From an uncultured Acidimicrobium sp. (GTDB lineage: Bacteria > Actinomycetota > Acidimicrobiia > Acidimicrobiales > Ilumatobacteraceae): a DNA stretch of 6,786 nt. Position numbers and translations under genes: made by a program. Shown in pieces: positions 1-6,550 of the stretch. The stretch covers positions 1 through 6,786 of the forward strand of contig CAINLH010000042.1 in the NCBI GenBank assembly GCA_903850275.1, given 5' to 3'. The notes under the pieces are model-generated. The model saw only the letters and a list, made by a program, of their open reading frames with translations, was not told where the DNA came from and did no database searches. Each line of letters opens with the position of its first letter. Positions within the stretch are counted from its first letter, which is position 1.

Positions 1-593
1 GAGCGACGCTGGAGAAGCAACGCAAAAAAGCCGAGAGTGCAGCCGACTACGCGGTATCGCGTTTAAATGCGGCAGAGTCGTTAGCAAGCACATACGAGGC
101 GATGCAGTCGGCAGCAGAGCGAGAACTTGGTTCGGCACTGCGCAGCGAGCGGCAGCGCCGAGAATCTGCGGCACTTGAGGCCGCACAGGCTGAGGCAGCA
201 AAATTTAAGGGTGCAAAATATGCAAACGTTGCGCCACCATCGTCGAAGGCAGGTGTTGCAATTAAGGCCGCGGTCGGCCAATTGGGTGTGCGCTACGTGT
301 TCGGCGCCAAGTCGCCCGGCAACGCATTCGATTGCTCTGGTCTTACTTCTTATGCGTGGGGGGTAGCTGGCGTAGGCATTCCGCGTACATCGCGCACGCA
401 ATACGCGGGGCTCACCCGAATTCCCACCGCCGCGATTCAGCCGGGCGACCTTGTCTTTAGCGGATACCCAATTCACCACGTTGGTATGTATGTGGGTAAC
501 GGGCAAATGGTGCACGCGCCGCGAACTGGCGATGTTGTCAAGATCAGCGCAGTGTCGTGGTCGCGTGTAGTTGGGGTTGCTCGGCCGAAGTAA
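1..593 (+). CDS. NlpC/P60 family peptidoglycan endopeptidase with N-terminal coiled coil (5' end outside window)
   Basis: The reading frame is open from base 3 to the TAA at 591-593 and gives 196 visible residues; the true start lies upstream of the window. Visible residues 1 to about 65 are rich in Ala, Glu, Lys, Arg and Gln with no proline or glycine breaks, as in the coiled-coil region of secreted RipA/PcsB-type hydrolases. A short linker (VAPPSS) leads into a C-terminal NlpC/P60 domain from about residue 83. The catalytic set is intact: Cys111 in DCSGL (codon 333-335), His159 in HVGMY and His171 in MVHAP, with the usual QPGDLVF segment before the first histidine. Family knowledge: these cysteine peptidases cut peptide stems of peptidoglycan, usually at D-Glu-mDAP bonds, outside the membrane. 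A signal peptide would be expected in the missing part but cannot be seen. An internal ATG at 102 would remove half the coiled coil and is not a convincing start. The hydrolase gene follows after 9 nt. Confidence 0.9.
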   Translation, partial: ATLEKQRKKAESAADYAVSRLNAAESLASTYEAMQSAAERELGSALRSERQRRESAALEAAQAEAAKFKGAKYANVAPPSSKAGVAIKAAVGQLGVRYVFGAKSPGNAFDCSGLTSYAWGVAGVGIPRTSRTQYAGLTRIPTAAIQPGDLVFSGYPIHHVGMYVGNGQMVHAPRTGDVVKISAVSWSRVVGVARPK

Positions 594-602
594 GTTTTAG
601 CC

Positions 603-1355
603 ATGTCAAAGGTTGTCGAGTTAACAGGTTGGAAGAGCGGCTCGTTTACGGCTGCCGGAATATCGCACGCTACGTATCGCAAGGGAAGCGGTCCGGCAGT
701 GATCGTTGTTCACGAGATTCCAGGAATTACTCCTGCGGTTTTGCAATTTGCCGAACGCGTTGTTAGTTCTGGCTTCACTGTGGTGATGCCGTTGTTGGTT
801 GGCGAAGTTGGTCGTGCCCCAAGTGGGAAGTACATCGCTTCATCCATGAGCAAAATCTGTGTGTCGCGAGAGTTCACCACCATGGCAATGCGCCAAACTT
901 CGCCCGTCATTGCGTGGTTGCGTGCTTTGGCTAAGTCGTTGCATGCAGAGGTTGGTGGCGTAGGTGTTGGCGCAATCGGTATGTGTTTCAGCGGCGGTTT
1001 TGCACTTGGAATGATGGTGGACGACATCATGGTTGCTCCCGTGCTGTCGCAGCCAAGCATGCCTTTCGCGCTTGGCAAAGCACGTGCAGCCGATCTCAAC
1101 TTGAGCCCAGATGACGAACTGATCGTGAAGCAACGGGCCGAAGCGGGCTGTCAGGTGCTTGGGCTTCGTTTCACTGGCGACAAGCTTGTTGGCACTCGTT
1201 TCGAATCGTTGCGCAAATTGTTGGGGGATGCTTTTGTCGCTGTCGAATTTGCATCGTCAACCAAAGCCGATCATTCGGTATTGACGGAACAGATACAAGA
1301 AGACGGCGTGGTTCGCGTGCTTGATTTCTTGCGCCAAAAATTGCTGAAGAATTAA
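603..1355 (+). CDS. Dienelactone hydrolase family alpha/beta hydrolase
   Basis: This 250-residue protein matches the usual dienelactone hydrolase length. Expected landmarks are in order: an early strand with VHEIPG (residues 36-41, Glu38 being the family glutamate that contacts the nucleophile), the nucleophile elbow GMCFSGG with Cys128, the acid in FTGDKLV (Asp193) and the catalytic histidine in ADHSVLT (His224). The Cys-Asp-His triad is therefore complete. Family knowledge: the founding enzyme opens 4-carboxymethylenebut-2-en-4-olide to maleylacetate in chloroaromatic breakdown, but most actinobacterial members have unknown substrates, so a specific role is not claimed. It is probably cytoplasmic, since no signal peptide or membrane segment is visible. 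The ATG at 603 is 9 nt after the upstream stop and has no clear Shine-Dalgarno sequence, which suggests translation coupled to the NlpC/P60 gene. Its TAA directly abuts the stop of the convergent yaaA gene. No aromatic-degradation genes lie nearby. Confidence 0.88.
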   Translation: MSKVVELTGWKSGSFTAAGISHATYRKGSGPAVIVVHEIPGITPAVLQFAERVVSSGFTVVMPLLVGEVGRAPSGKYIASSMSKICVSREFTTMAMRQTSPVIAWLRALAKSLHAEVGGVGVGAIGMCFSGGFALGMMVDDIMVAPVLSQPSMPFALGKARAADLNLSPDDELIVKQRAEAGCQVLGLRFTGDKLVGTRFESLRKLLGDAFVAVEFASSTKADHSVLTEQIQEDGVVRVLDFLRQKLLKN

Positions 1356-1364
1356 TCAGTCAAT
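1340..1364 (-). terminator. Weak hairpin over abutting stop codons, possible terminator for yaaA
   Basis: On the + strand, ATTGCTGA (1340-1347) can pair with TCAGTCAAT (1356-1364) with one bulged base and an 8-nt loop that includes the hydrolase stop codon. Read on the minus strand, the hairpin ends in a run of T from 1340 to 1336, as expected of an intrinsic terminator just after the yaaA stop. The stem is short and AT-rich, so it would be weak. On the plus strand only three T follow, so termination of the hydrolase message here is less convincing. Confidence 0.3.
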
Positions 1365-2084
1365 TTCGACGACAAATCGCGGGTCACGAAAACTCTTCAA
1401 CGACTTCAGTGCTCCCGCTGGCGAAGTGCCGGTTGTCAAAATGTGGCGAGCCAACCGACCTTTGGCCGCCTTCGCATCGTGGCCGCCAGCCTTGCCTGTT
1501 TTTTCGTTGAGGCCAACCACAAAGTAGTTGGCAATCTTTTCGGTGTCGGCAGTGAACGCTGCCCGATGTTCGTTCGGGAGCAGGTCGATCACGGTGGAAC
1601 CGGCAAAGGCTTTGTTGAGCACGGCCGAAAGGTGATCGTGCCAATAGCGCGAGACAAGGCCCATGGGGGCCATGCGAGCGCCCATTTTCAAGCGATAGTC
1701 CGGTGTTGGGTCGTCGGCGCGAACGGCGCCAAGCAAACCCGAAATAACCACAATGCTGCGCAGGGCACGAGTGCGTTGCGGGGCAGTAAGCGTCGAGAGA
1801 TCGAGGTGGTCCCAGACCACGCCGGTGTAGCGCTCGAACGCGGGCAGTGATGGTGCGCCTTTGAGATGCGCATTGGCCGCACGTGCTCTGCCGAGGTGCA
1901 CGCCTTTTACGCCAAGAAGTTTTTCGTCGCCGCCTTTTAGCGTTACTAAACGTTGCACAAGTTCGGTTCGTTGTGCGGAAAGTTGTTTGCCAAACGCTCC
2001 TGATGTTTCGCGCCAAGGTTTTGTTGTTAGCCCTCCCTCAGCTTTGCCTTCAGAAGGGGGGAGCAAGATAAAGAAGGACGCCAC
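1356..2084 (-). CDS. yaaA: YaaA/UPF0246 (DUF328) family protein, peroxide-stress YaaA homologue
   Basis: From a GTG at 2084 the product is 242 residues, close to E. coli YaaA (about 258). Family blocks are present in order: ILLPPSEGK at 6-14, RYTGVVWDHLD at 85-95, SGLLGAVRADDPTPDYRLKMG at about 115-136, YWHDHL at 147-152, VIDLLPNEHRAAF at 165-177 and a Lys/Gly-rich KTGKAGGHDAKAAKGRLARHI stretch at about 195-215. Known: E. coli YaaA limits intracellular free iron and oxidative damage under H2O2 stress and binds DNA; actinobacterial members are little studied, so the same role here is inferred. The start is uncertain. An in-frame ATG at 2117 would add 11 residues (MLLVGGADFWV) not usual before the conserved start and would leave 6 nt to the divergent P450 start, so I prefer 2084. 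The frame stays open to 2648, but that part is antisense to P450 and lacks family sequence. The gene is convergent with the hydrolase, with no gap. Confidence 0.88.
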   Translation of the reverse strand: MASFFILLPPSEGKAEGGLTTKPWRETSGAFGKQLSAQRTELVQRLVTLKGGDEKLLGVKGVHLGRARAANAHLKGAPSLPAFERYTGVVWDHLDLSTLTAPQRTRALRSIVVISGLLGAVRADDPTPDYRLKMGARMAPMGLVSRYWHDHLSAVLNKAFAGSTVIDLLPNEHRAAFTADTEKIANYFVVGLNEKTGKAGGHDAKAAKGRLARHILTTGTSPAGALKSLKSFRDPRFVVEID

Positions 2085-2111
2085 GACCCAAAAGTCTGCC
2101 CCACCCACGAG

Positions 2112-2117
2112 TAACAT
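2112..2117 (+). promoter_or_regulatory. Candidate -10 element for a leaderless P450 transcript
   Basis: TAACAT fits the actinobacterial -10 pattern TANNNT and ends 6 nt before the ATG at 2124, so transcription would be expected to start at or next to the A of the start codon. No convincing -35 is seen 16-19 nt upstream. No Shine-Dalgarno sequence precedes the ATG, which agrees with a leaderless message. The element lies in the 39-nt gap between the divergent yaaA and P450 starts; if yaaA instead starts at 2117 it overlaps the first codons of yaaA. Confidence 0.35.
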
Positions 2118-2123
2118 TTGGGC

Positions 2124-3341
2124 ATGGCAACGGTAAAACCAGCACAAAATTGGCAGACAGACTGGGACCACGCCGATCCCGCGTACAACCAACAAGCGCA
2201 CCAAATTTGGGACGAACTTCGCCAAACTTGCCCCGTTGCACACACCGATCGTTATGGCGGAGCATGGTTGCCCGTTCGTCACGAAGACATTTCTGCAATC
2301 GCACGCGATACCGATCATTTCTCTTCCGAAGGTGCGGTGTTGGCAAACAAGCCACCTCGCGAAGAATGGATATCCACTGCACCAATTGGCGGCGCTCCAC
2401 CCATTACTTCCGACCCACCATTTCACGCCGATGCAAGGCGTTTGTTGTTGCCTGCATTCAGCCCACAAGTTGTTGCCGAGTGGGAGCCCGAAATTCGACG
2501 CTTGTGCAACGAACTGATTGACAACCTTGAAGGCCTTGATGTGGTCGACGCTGCGGTGCAGTACGCACAAAACATTCCGGTCTATGTCATTGCCCGCATG
2601 CTTGGGCTTCCGCTTGAAGACAGCGACTACTTCCGCGACACCGTTCACTTGGTACTTGAAGAAATTGGTGCCGAATTCGGCGATCGTCGCGCAGGTTTCG
2701 AAAAACTAGATGCATATTTGGCGAAGCATGTGCAAGACCACATCGAAAACCCGAAAGACGATCTCATCGGGTTCTTGCTCAATGCAAAGATTTACGATCA
2801 ACCGTTGTCGCCGACGCACGTTGTTGGCACCATCATTTTGCTCATGGTCGCCGGCATTGACACCACATGGAGCTCCATCGGTTCGTCCATCTGGCACTTA
2901 GCGCATCACCCATCCGACTTGGCCCGCATGGTTGCCGAACCCGAGTTGTTGCCAACCGCGATTGAAGAGTTGTTGCGTGCATACGCACCTGTAACCATGG
3001 CTCGCATCGTCAGCCAAGATGCAGAAATCGGTGGCTGCCCAGTGAAACAAGGCGACTCTGTTCTGCTTCCGTTCCCCGCCGCCAACCGCGACCCAGACGT
3101 GTTCGAGAACGCCGACACCGTGATCATCGACCGCGAAGTGAATAGGCACGTTGCATTTGGTTTGGGCATTCATCGTTGCTTGGGCTCTAACCTCGCACGG
3201 CTCGAATTGCGCATTGCCGTTGAAGTATTCATCAACCGCTTTCCCAAATTTGAATTAGCCGACCCAGGCGCCGTCACCTGGAGCCTCGGTCAGGTACGCG
3301 GGCCACGCAAACTGCCCGTGCGAATTGTGCAACGCTCGTAG
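2124..3341 (+). CDS. Cytochrome P450 (soluble bacterial class)
   Basis: This 405-residue protein has no N-terminal membrane anchor, as in soluble bacterial P450s of about 400 residues. Landmarks: C-helix HADARRLLLPAFSP (101-114; His101 and Arg105 are expected to contact haem propionates), I-helix oxygen-activation motif AGIDTT (243-248), K-helix ExxR at Glu282-Arg285, ANRDPDVF (320-327) and the haem loop FGLGIHRCLG (345-354) with Cys352 as the thiolate iron ligand. All residues needed for a working mono-oxygenase are present. The substrate cannot be read from the sequence. Such enzymes normally take electrons from a ferredoxin and its reductase, but neither gene is in the window. I chose the ATG at 2124 over the TTG at 2118 because it is the stronger codon and is spaced correctly from the -10-like TAACAT. 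The stop is 3 nt before the pcrA GTG, so the two are probably one transcript. Confidence 0.95.
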   Translation: MATVKPAQNWQTDWDHADPAYNQQAHQIWDELRQTCPVAHTDRYGGAWLPVRHEDISAIARDTDHFSSEGAVLANKPPREEWISTAPIGGAPPITSDPPFHADARRLLLPAFSPQVVAEWEPEIRRLCNELIDNLEGLDVVDAAVQYAQNIPVYVIARMLGLPLEDSDYFRDTVHLVLEEIGAEFGDRRAGFEKLDAYLAKHVQDHIENPKDDLIGFLLNAKIYDQPLSPTHVVGTIILLMVAGIDTTWSSIGSSIWHLAHHPSDLARMVAEPELLPTAIEELLRAYAPVTMARIVSQDAEIGGCPVKQGDSVLLPFPAANRDPDVFENADTVIIDREVNRHVAFGLGIHRCLGSNLARLELRIAVEVFINRFPKFELADPGAVTWSLGQVRGPRKLPVRIVQRS

Positions 3342-3344
3342 TCA

Positions 3345-5567
3345 GTGTCGCATTCTCAACCCCCAACAGCCATAGATCTGGCTGCACTTAACCCCGACCA
3401 ACGAGATGCAGTGGTGCATCCAAGTGGCCCGCTGTTGGTTGTTGCCGGCGCGGGCTCTGGCAAAACTCGGGTATTGACGCAGCGCATTGCGCATCTCATT
3501 GCGCAGGGCACGCACCCCATGAATATCTTGGCAATCACATTTACCAACAAAGCTGCCCAGGAAATGCGAGAGCGCGTAGAGGCACTTGTTGGCCCTGTTG
3601 CAAAGCAAATGTGGGTCAGCACGTTTCACGCGGCGTGCGTTCGAATTCTGCGCGCCCAAGCCGAGCACATTGGATACCCAAAGACGTTCTCTATTTACGA
3701 TCAATCCGACTCGCAGCGCTTAGTTGGCTATTGCATTCGAGACCTCGGCCTCGACCCGAAGCGCTACACGGCGCGTGGTGTGCAAGCGCGCATAAGTTTG
3801 TGGAAAAACGAATTGGTTATTCCGCATGACGCAGCATCCAAGGTTGACAACTCGATCGACGCAAAATATGTCGACGTCTATCGCGAATACCAGAAGCGCT
3901 TAGAGCGCAACGGGGCAATGGATTTCGACGATTTACTCACCAACACCGTGCGCTTGCTTCGCCAGCACCCCGAGGTGCTTCGCTCATATCAGGAACGCTT
4001 TAAACATATTTTGATCGACGAATACCAGGACACCAACATGGCGCAAAACGCCATCGTGCTGATGCTTGGCGCGCTTCACCACAATGTGTGTGTTGTGGGT
4101 GACACCGACCAGAGTGTGTACCGATTTCGAGGCGCCGACTTCCGCAACATTCTGGAGTTTGAAACCGCGTTTCCCGAAGTGACAACGGTGGTGCTGGCAC
4201 AGAACTACCGAAGCACCCAAACCATTTTGGATGCGGCCAATGCGGTCATCACCAACAATGTCGAGCGAAAACCTAAAGAGCTGTGGACGGATTTGGGTAA
4301 GGGCGAAAAGATTGTTCGGTACTACGCCGACAACGAACACGACGAGGGGCGTTGGGTTGTCTCGCAATTGAAGCAGCAGCACGACAGCGGCCATCGAATG
4401 TGGAGTGAACTTGCCATTTTTTACCGCACCAACGCGCAGAGCCGCGTGATGGAAGAAGCGCTCATCTACGCGGGCGTCCCCTACAAAGTGATTGGCGGCA
4501 CGAAGTTCTACGACCGGCGCGAGGTAAAAGACGCGCTTGCATATTTGCGTTTGGCAGCAAACCCGCTAGACGAAGTGAGCATTAAGCGCGTGCTTAACGT
4601 GCCCAAGCGCGGCATTGGCGATACGTCGGTAGGCAAGATCGATGCATTCGCTCACGAGACGGGTGTTTCGTTTGCCGTAGCGCTTCGTCAGGCTGCCGCC
4701 GCAGGCGTAGGTGCAGCAGCGCAGAAGGGCATCAACGCCTTCAACTTGCTGATAGACGAATGTCAGTCGATGCTTGCGGATGGCCCGGCCAATGTGTTGC
4801 GCCACGCGCTCGAATCCAGCGGTTACCTGCGCGAACTTGCGGCAGAGAACACAGTCGAGTCGGCAGGGCGCGAAGAAAACGTGCTCGAACTGATTGGCGT
4901 TGCAAACGAATTCACGCAGGTTGACGAGTTTTTGGAACAAGTTGCACTTGTTGCCGACACAGACAAACTGGATTCCAACAACCATGTCACGCTGATGACG
5001 TTGCACTCTGCAAAAGGCCTGGAATATCCCGTGGTGTTCATCGTGGGCGTTGAAGAGGGCATCTTCCCGCACAATCGAGCCCTGACCGACGCTGTGGAGT
5101 TAGAAGAGGAACGCAGGCTTGCATACGTGGGTATTACGCGCGCAAAAGAGCAGTTGGTCTTAAGCCATGCGTGGAGCCGCAGTTTGTTTGGCAACACCCA
5201 GTACAACCCGCCATCACGCTTTCTCGACGAGATTCCCGAAGAACTTATTCAGCGCGAAGGAAGTTTTGACTCTGGCGCAGATGCCGAGCGATATAGCTTC
5301 CGGTCACGTGAAGACCGCGGTTATGCACCGACACAGAGGCTCAATCGCCATAACACCTCGGTGGCTCCTGTTTCGCAAAGTGTCGCGCAATCCCTCAATC
5401 ACGATTTTGCAATTGGCGACGACATCGAGCATCCAACGTTTGGTGAGGGCATCATCATTGATATTCGCGGCCAGGGCGAAAAAGCAGAAGCATCAATTAG
5501 GTTCCGCTTGGTGGGAACGAAACATCTTTCGTTGGCTTGGGCTCCACTCAAAAAAATGAAGCAGTAA
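3345..5567 (+). CDS. pcrA: ATP-dependent DNA helicase PcrA/UvrD1 (superfamily 1A)
   Basis: This 740-residue protein matches full-length PcrA/UvrD1. SF1A motifs in order: Q motif LNPDQRDAV (15-23), Walker A AGAGSGKT (34-41), motif Ia ITFTNKAA (64-71), Walker B DEYQDT (225-230), motif III VGDTDQSVYRFRGA (251-264), motif IV NYRST (287-291), motif V LMTLHSAKGLEYP (550-562) and motif VI YVGITRAKEQL (594-604). A poorly conserved linker (about 635-685) leads to a C-terminal Tudor-like fold (about 689-737: DDIEHPTFGEGIIIDI, then FRLVGTKHLSLAWAPLKKM). In characterised PcrA/UvrD that fold binds RNA polymerase and is used in transcription-coupled repair and R-loop control. The enzyme moves 3' to 5' on single-stranded DNA and works with UvrABC in excision repair. 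The GTG start at 3345 lies 3 nt after the P450 stop and has no Shine-Dalgarno sequence, which suggests coupled re-initiation. It is probably cytoplasmic and functional, with no broken motif seen. Confidence 0.96.
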   Translation: MSHSQPPTAIDLAALNPDQRDAVVHPSGPLLVVAGAGSGKTRVLTQRIAHLIAQGTHPMNILAITFTNKAAQEMRERVEALVGPVAKQMWVSTFHAACVRILRAQAEHIGYPKTFSIYDQSDSQRLVGYCIRDLGLDPKRYTARGVQARISLWKNELVIPHDAASKVDNSIDAKYVDVYREYQKRLERNGAMDFDDLLTNTVRLLRQHPEVLRSYQERFKHILIDEYQDTNMAQNAIVLMLGALHHNVCVVGDTDQSVYRFRGADFRNILEFETAFPEVTTVVLAQNYRSTQTILDAANAVITNNVERKPKELWTDLGKGEKIVRYYADNEHDEGRWVVSQLKQQHDSGHRMWSELAIFYRTNAQSRVMEEALIYAGVPYKVIGGTKFYDRREVKDALAYLRLAANPLDEVSIKRVLNVPKRGIGDTSVGKIDAFAHETGVSFAVALRQAAAAGVGAAAQKGINAFNLLIDECQSMLADGPANVLRHALESSGYLRELAAENTVESAGREENVLELIGVANEFTQVDEFLEQVALVADTDKLDSNNHVTLMTLHSAKGLEYPVVFIVGVEEGIFPHNRALTDAVELEEERRLAYVGITRAKEQLVLSHAWSRSLFGNTQYNPPSRFLDEIPEELIQREGSFDSGADAERYSFRSREDRGYAPTQRLNRHNTSVAPVSQSVAQSLNHDFAIGDDIEHPTFGEGIIIDIRGQGEKAEASIRFRLVGTKHLSLAWAPLKKMKQ

Positions 5568-5595
5568 ATTTACGGCGTTGGCGTGCCGCGTAAAT
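5568..5595 (-). terminator. Inverted repeat at the pcrA / membrane-protein convergent junction
   Basis: ATTTACG (5568-5574) pairs with CGTAAAT (5589-5595). A GGC/GCC pairing inside gives a slightly longer alternative stem with a bulge. The left arm is also part of a perfect 10-bp palindrome GTAAATTTAC (5564-5573) that covers both stop codons. On the minus strand a run of seven T (5556-5550) lies about 12 nt beyond the hairpin, too far for a classic intrinsic terminator but possibly helpful. No T-run follows on the plus strand. It may be a weak bidirectional terminator; support is limited to base pairing seen by eye. Confidence 0.28.
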
Positions 5596-6058
5596 CAATG
5601 AGCAGTGTGGTTTTGTTTTCGACGATTGGCCTCACATCGAGCGGCGCCTGCAATTGATCAACCTGCAGTGTTCGGCCCGTGCAATCGGTGAATGTGTGAG
5701 TTTTCTCGATTTGCGTTACTAAACAATCCACCGTTTTGTCGGCGGGGTAGGCGTAGTACACCTGCCAACCCTTGGCATCGATGGTTCCGTTGTGTTCGAT
5801 GATGATGGAGCGCTTGCCACTGGCATCGCGAAGATCGGGGAAGAGCACGGGGCCGTTTTCGCGAATCGATTGGGCAATATCCGAAACGTTTCCGACCACA
5901 AATGTTCGGTTGCCGGCATCGATCGAGACCTCTGCGCGATCTGTGGCAAATGTCGCCATGATCCAGGTGATTCCACCAAGGACCGCGAAAAAGGCGATAC
6001 CAGCCAATATCGGCACGGTTGCTCGTGCAAGCGGTGAGCGCAAGGTGGGTAATGCCAT
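5570..6058 (-). CDS. Membrane-anchored small protein, possible Rieske-fold protein lacking Fe-S ligands
   Basis: From an ATG at 6058 the product is 162 residues. A hydrophobic segment at about 16-37 (VPILAGIAFFAVLGGITWIM) is one N-terminal membrane anchor, preceded by arginines, which predicts an extracytoplasmic domain of about 120 residues. I recognise no named family with certainty. By eye, the domain lines up with a Rieske domain: FVVGNVSD resembles its first strand, and YPADKTVDCLV and FTDCTGR fall where box I (CTHxGC) and box II (CPCHGS) would be. In this alignment the four cluster ligands Cys/His/Cys/His are replaced by Asp107, Thr109, Thr123 and Thr126. The remaining Cys112 and Cys125 match the structural disulfide pair. 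It would then not bind a [2Fe-2S] cluster. A GTG at 6085 would add nine residues and is the alternative start. It is convergent with pcrA (2-nt gap) and divergent from the B12-binding gene. Its function is unknown. Confidence 0.75.
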   Translation of the reverse strand: MALPTLRSPLARATVPILAGIAFFAVLGGITWIMATFATDRAEVSIDAGNRTFVVGNVSDIAQSIRENGPVLFPDLRDASGKRSIIIEHNGTIDAKGWQVYYAYPADKTVDCLVTQIEKTHTFTDCTGRTLQVDQLQAPLDVRPIVENKTTLLIDLRGTPTP

Positions 6059-6145
6059 CCCGTAAGTGTGGCCCAGATTTGCCACGACGCGGGCTAATTG
6101 GCGGGTTGGTATCGGTCACGCCTGAGGGCGTAAGGTTATGTACTC
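6059..6145. promoter_or_regulatory. Divergent intergenic region with candidate promoter of the B12-binding/sucC operon
   Basis: This 87-bp gap is the longest non-coding stretch in the window (60 bp if the minus gene starts at 6085). On the plus strand TAAGGT (6131-6136) fits TANNNT and has a weak -35-like TTGGTA at 6106-6111 with a 19-nt spacer. Transcription would begin a few bases before or at the GTG at 6146. On the minus strand TAACCT (6138-6133) overlaps it, so the 8-bp TAAGGTTA could hold a -10 for each direction. Both calls rest on short degenerate motifs. Confidence 0.35.
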
Positions 6146-6550
6146 GTGAAGCGTCCTTACCGAGTTGTCGTGGCTAAGCCTGGCCTGGATGGGCATGATC
6201 GTGGCGCCAAAACCATTACTCGCGCGCTTCGCGACCATGGTTTTGAAGTGATTTACACCGGCCTTCATCAGTTGCCAGAGCAAATTGCCGAAACCGCACT
6301 ACAAGAAGACGTGGATGCGGTTGGCCTTTCGCTGTTGTCGGGTGCGCATCTCACGTTGTTCCCGCGGGTGATGGAAGAGCTGTGCTCGCGCGAATTGGGC
6401 GACGTATTGGTGTTTGGTGGCGGCGTTATTCCCGATGCCGACGCGCGAGAACTGCGCGCACAGGGAGTGGGCGAAATCTTTGGCCCCGGTTCTTCATTAA
6501 AAGACATCGCAACGTGGCTCGAGCAAGCACTCGACGCTCGCGAACAATAG
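6146..6550 (+). CDS. Cobalamin (B12)-binding subunit of an acyl-CoA mutase, methylmalonyl-CoA mutase type
   Basis: This 134-residue protein is a complete stand-alone B12-binding domain of the methylmalonyl-CoA mutase C-terminal type. The signature DGHDRG (Asp15, His17, Gly20, the DxHxxG motif) supplies the histidine that replaces dimethylbenzimidazole as lower cobalt ligand. SLLSGAH (62-68) and GGGVIP (91-96) are the other cofactor-tail contacts. In two-part mutases such a subunit pairs with a separate large catalytic TIM-barrel subunit to rearrange methylmalonyl-CoA to succinyl-CoA, or isobutyryl- to butyryl-CoA in the Icm type. The partner is not in the window, so the exact substrate is not fixed. 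The start is a GTG at 6146, immediately before KRPYRVVVAKPGLDGHD, the normal beginning of the domain. An AAGG at 6132-6135 is a possible but distant ribosome site. sucC follows after 13 nt, which favours methylmalonyl-CoA as substrate because succinyl-CoA is what SucCD consumes. Confidence 0.92.
   Translation: MKRPYRVVVAKPGLDGHDRGAKTITRALRDHGFEVIYTGLHQLPEQIAETALQEDVDAVGLSLLSGAHLTLFPRVMEELCSRELGDVLVFGGGVIPDADARELRAQGVGEIFGPGSSLKDIATWLEQALDAREQ

Noticed and set aside
81..515. Long minus-strand open frame opposite the NlpC/P60 gene
   Set aside because: It is Cys/Arg-rich with no recognisable domain and lies wholly opposite a gene with an intact catalytic triad.
2031..2062. Pyrimidine-rich then G-run stretch that looks like a stem-loop
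   Set aside because: It encodes the conserved LLPPSEGKAEGG start of YaaA, and the pairing is short with a long loop, so coding constraint explains it.
2118..2123. TTG at 2118 as P450 start
   Set aside because: It is a weaker start codon, adds only two residues and breaks the leaderless spacing that the ATG at 2124 satisfies.
2085..2648. Upstream extension of the yaaA reading frame on the minus strand
   Set aside because: It is antisense to the well-supported P450 coding sequence, has no family sequence before the LLPPSEGK motif, and is best explained as a shadow frame.
4680..4740. Alanine/glycine-rich GCAGC-type repetitive run in pcrA
   Set aside because: It is a short low-complexity linker in the helicase 2B region; there is no true tandem repeat and the frame is intact.
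5658..6119. Alternative minus-strand frame overlapping the membrane-anchored protein
   Set aside because: Its translation is low-complexity and polar with no membrane segment, whereas the other frame gives a clean anchor plus a folded-domain-like sequence and a stop abutting pcrA.
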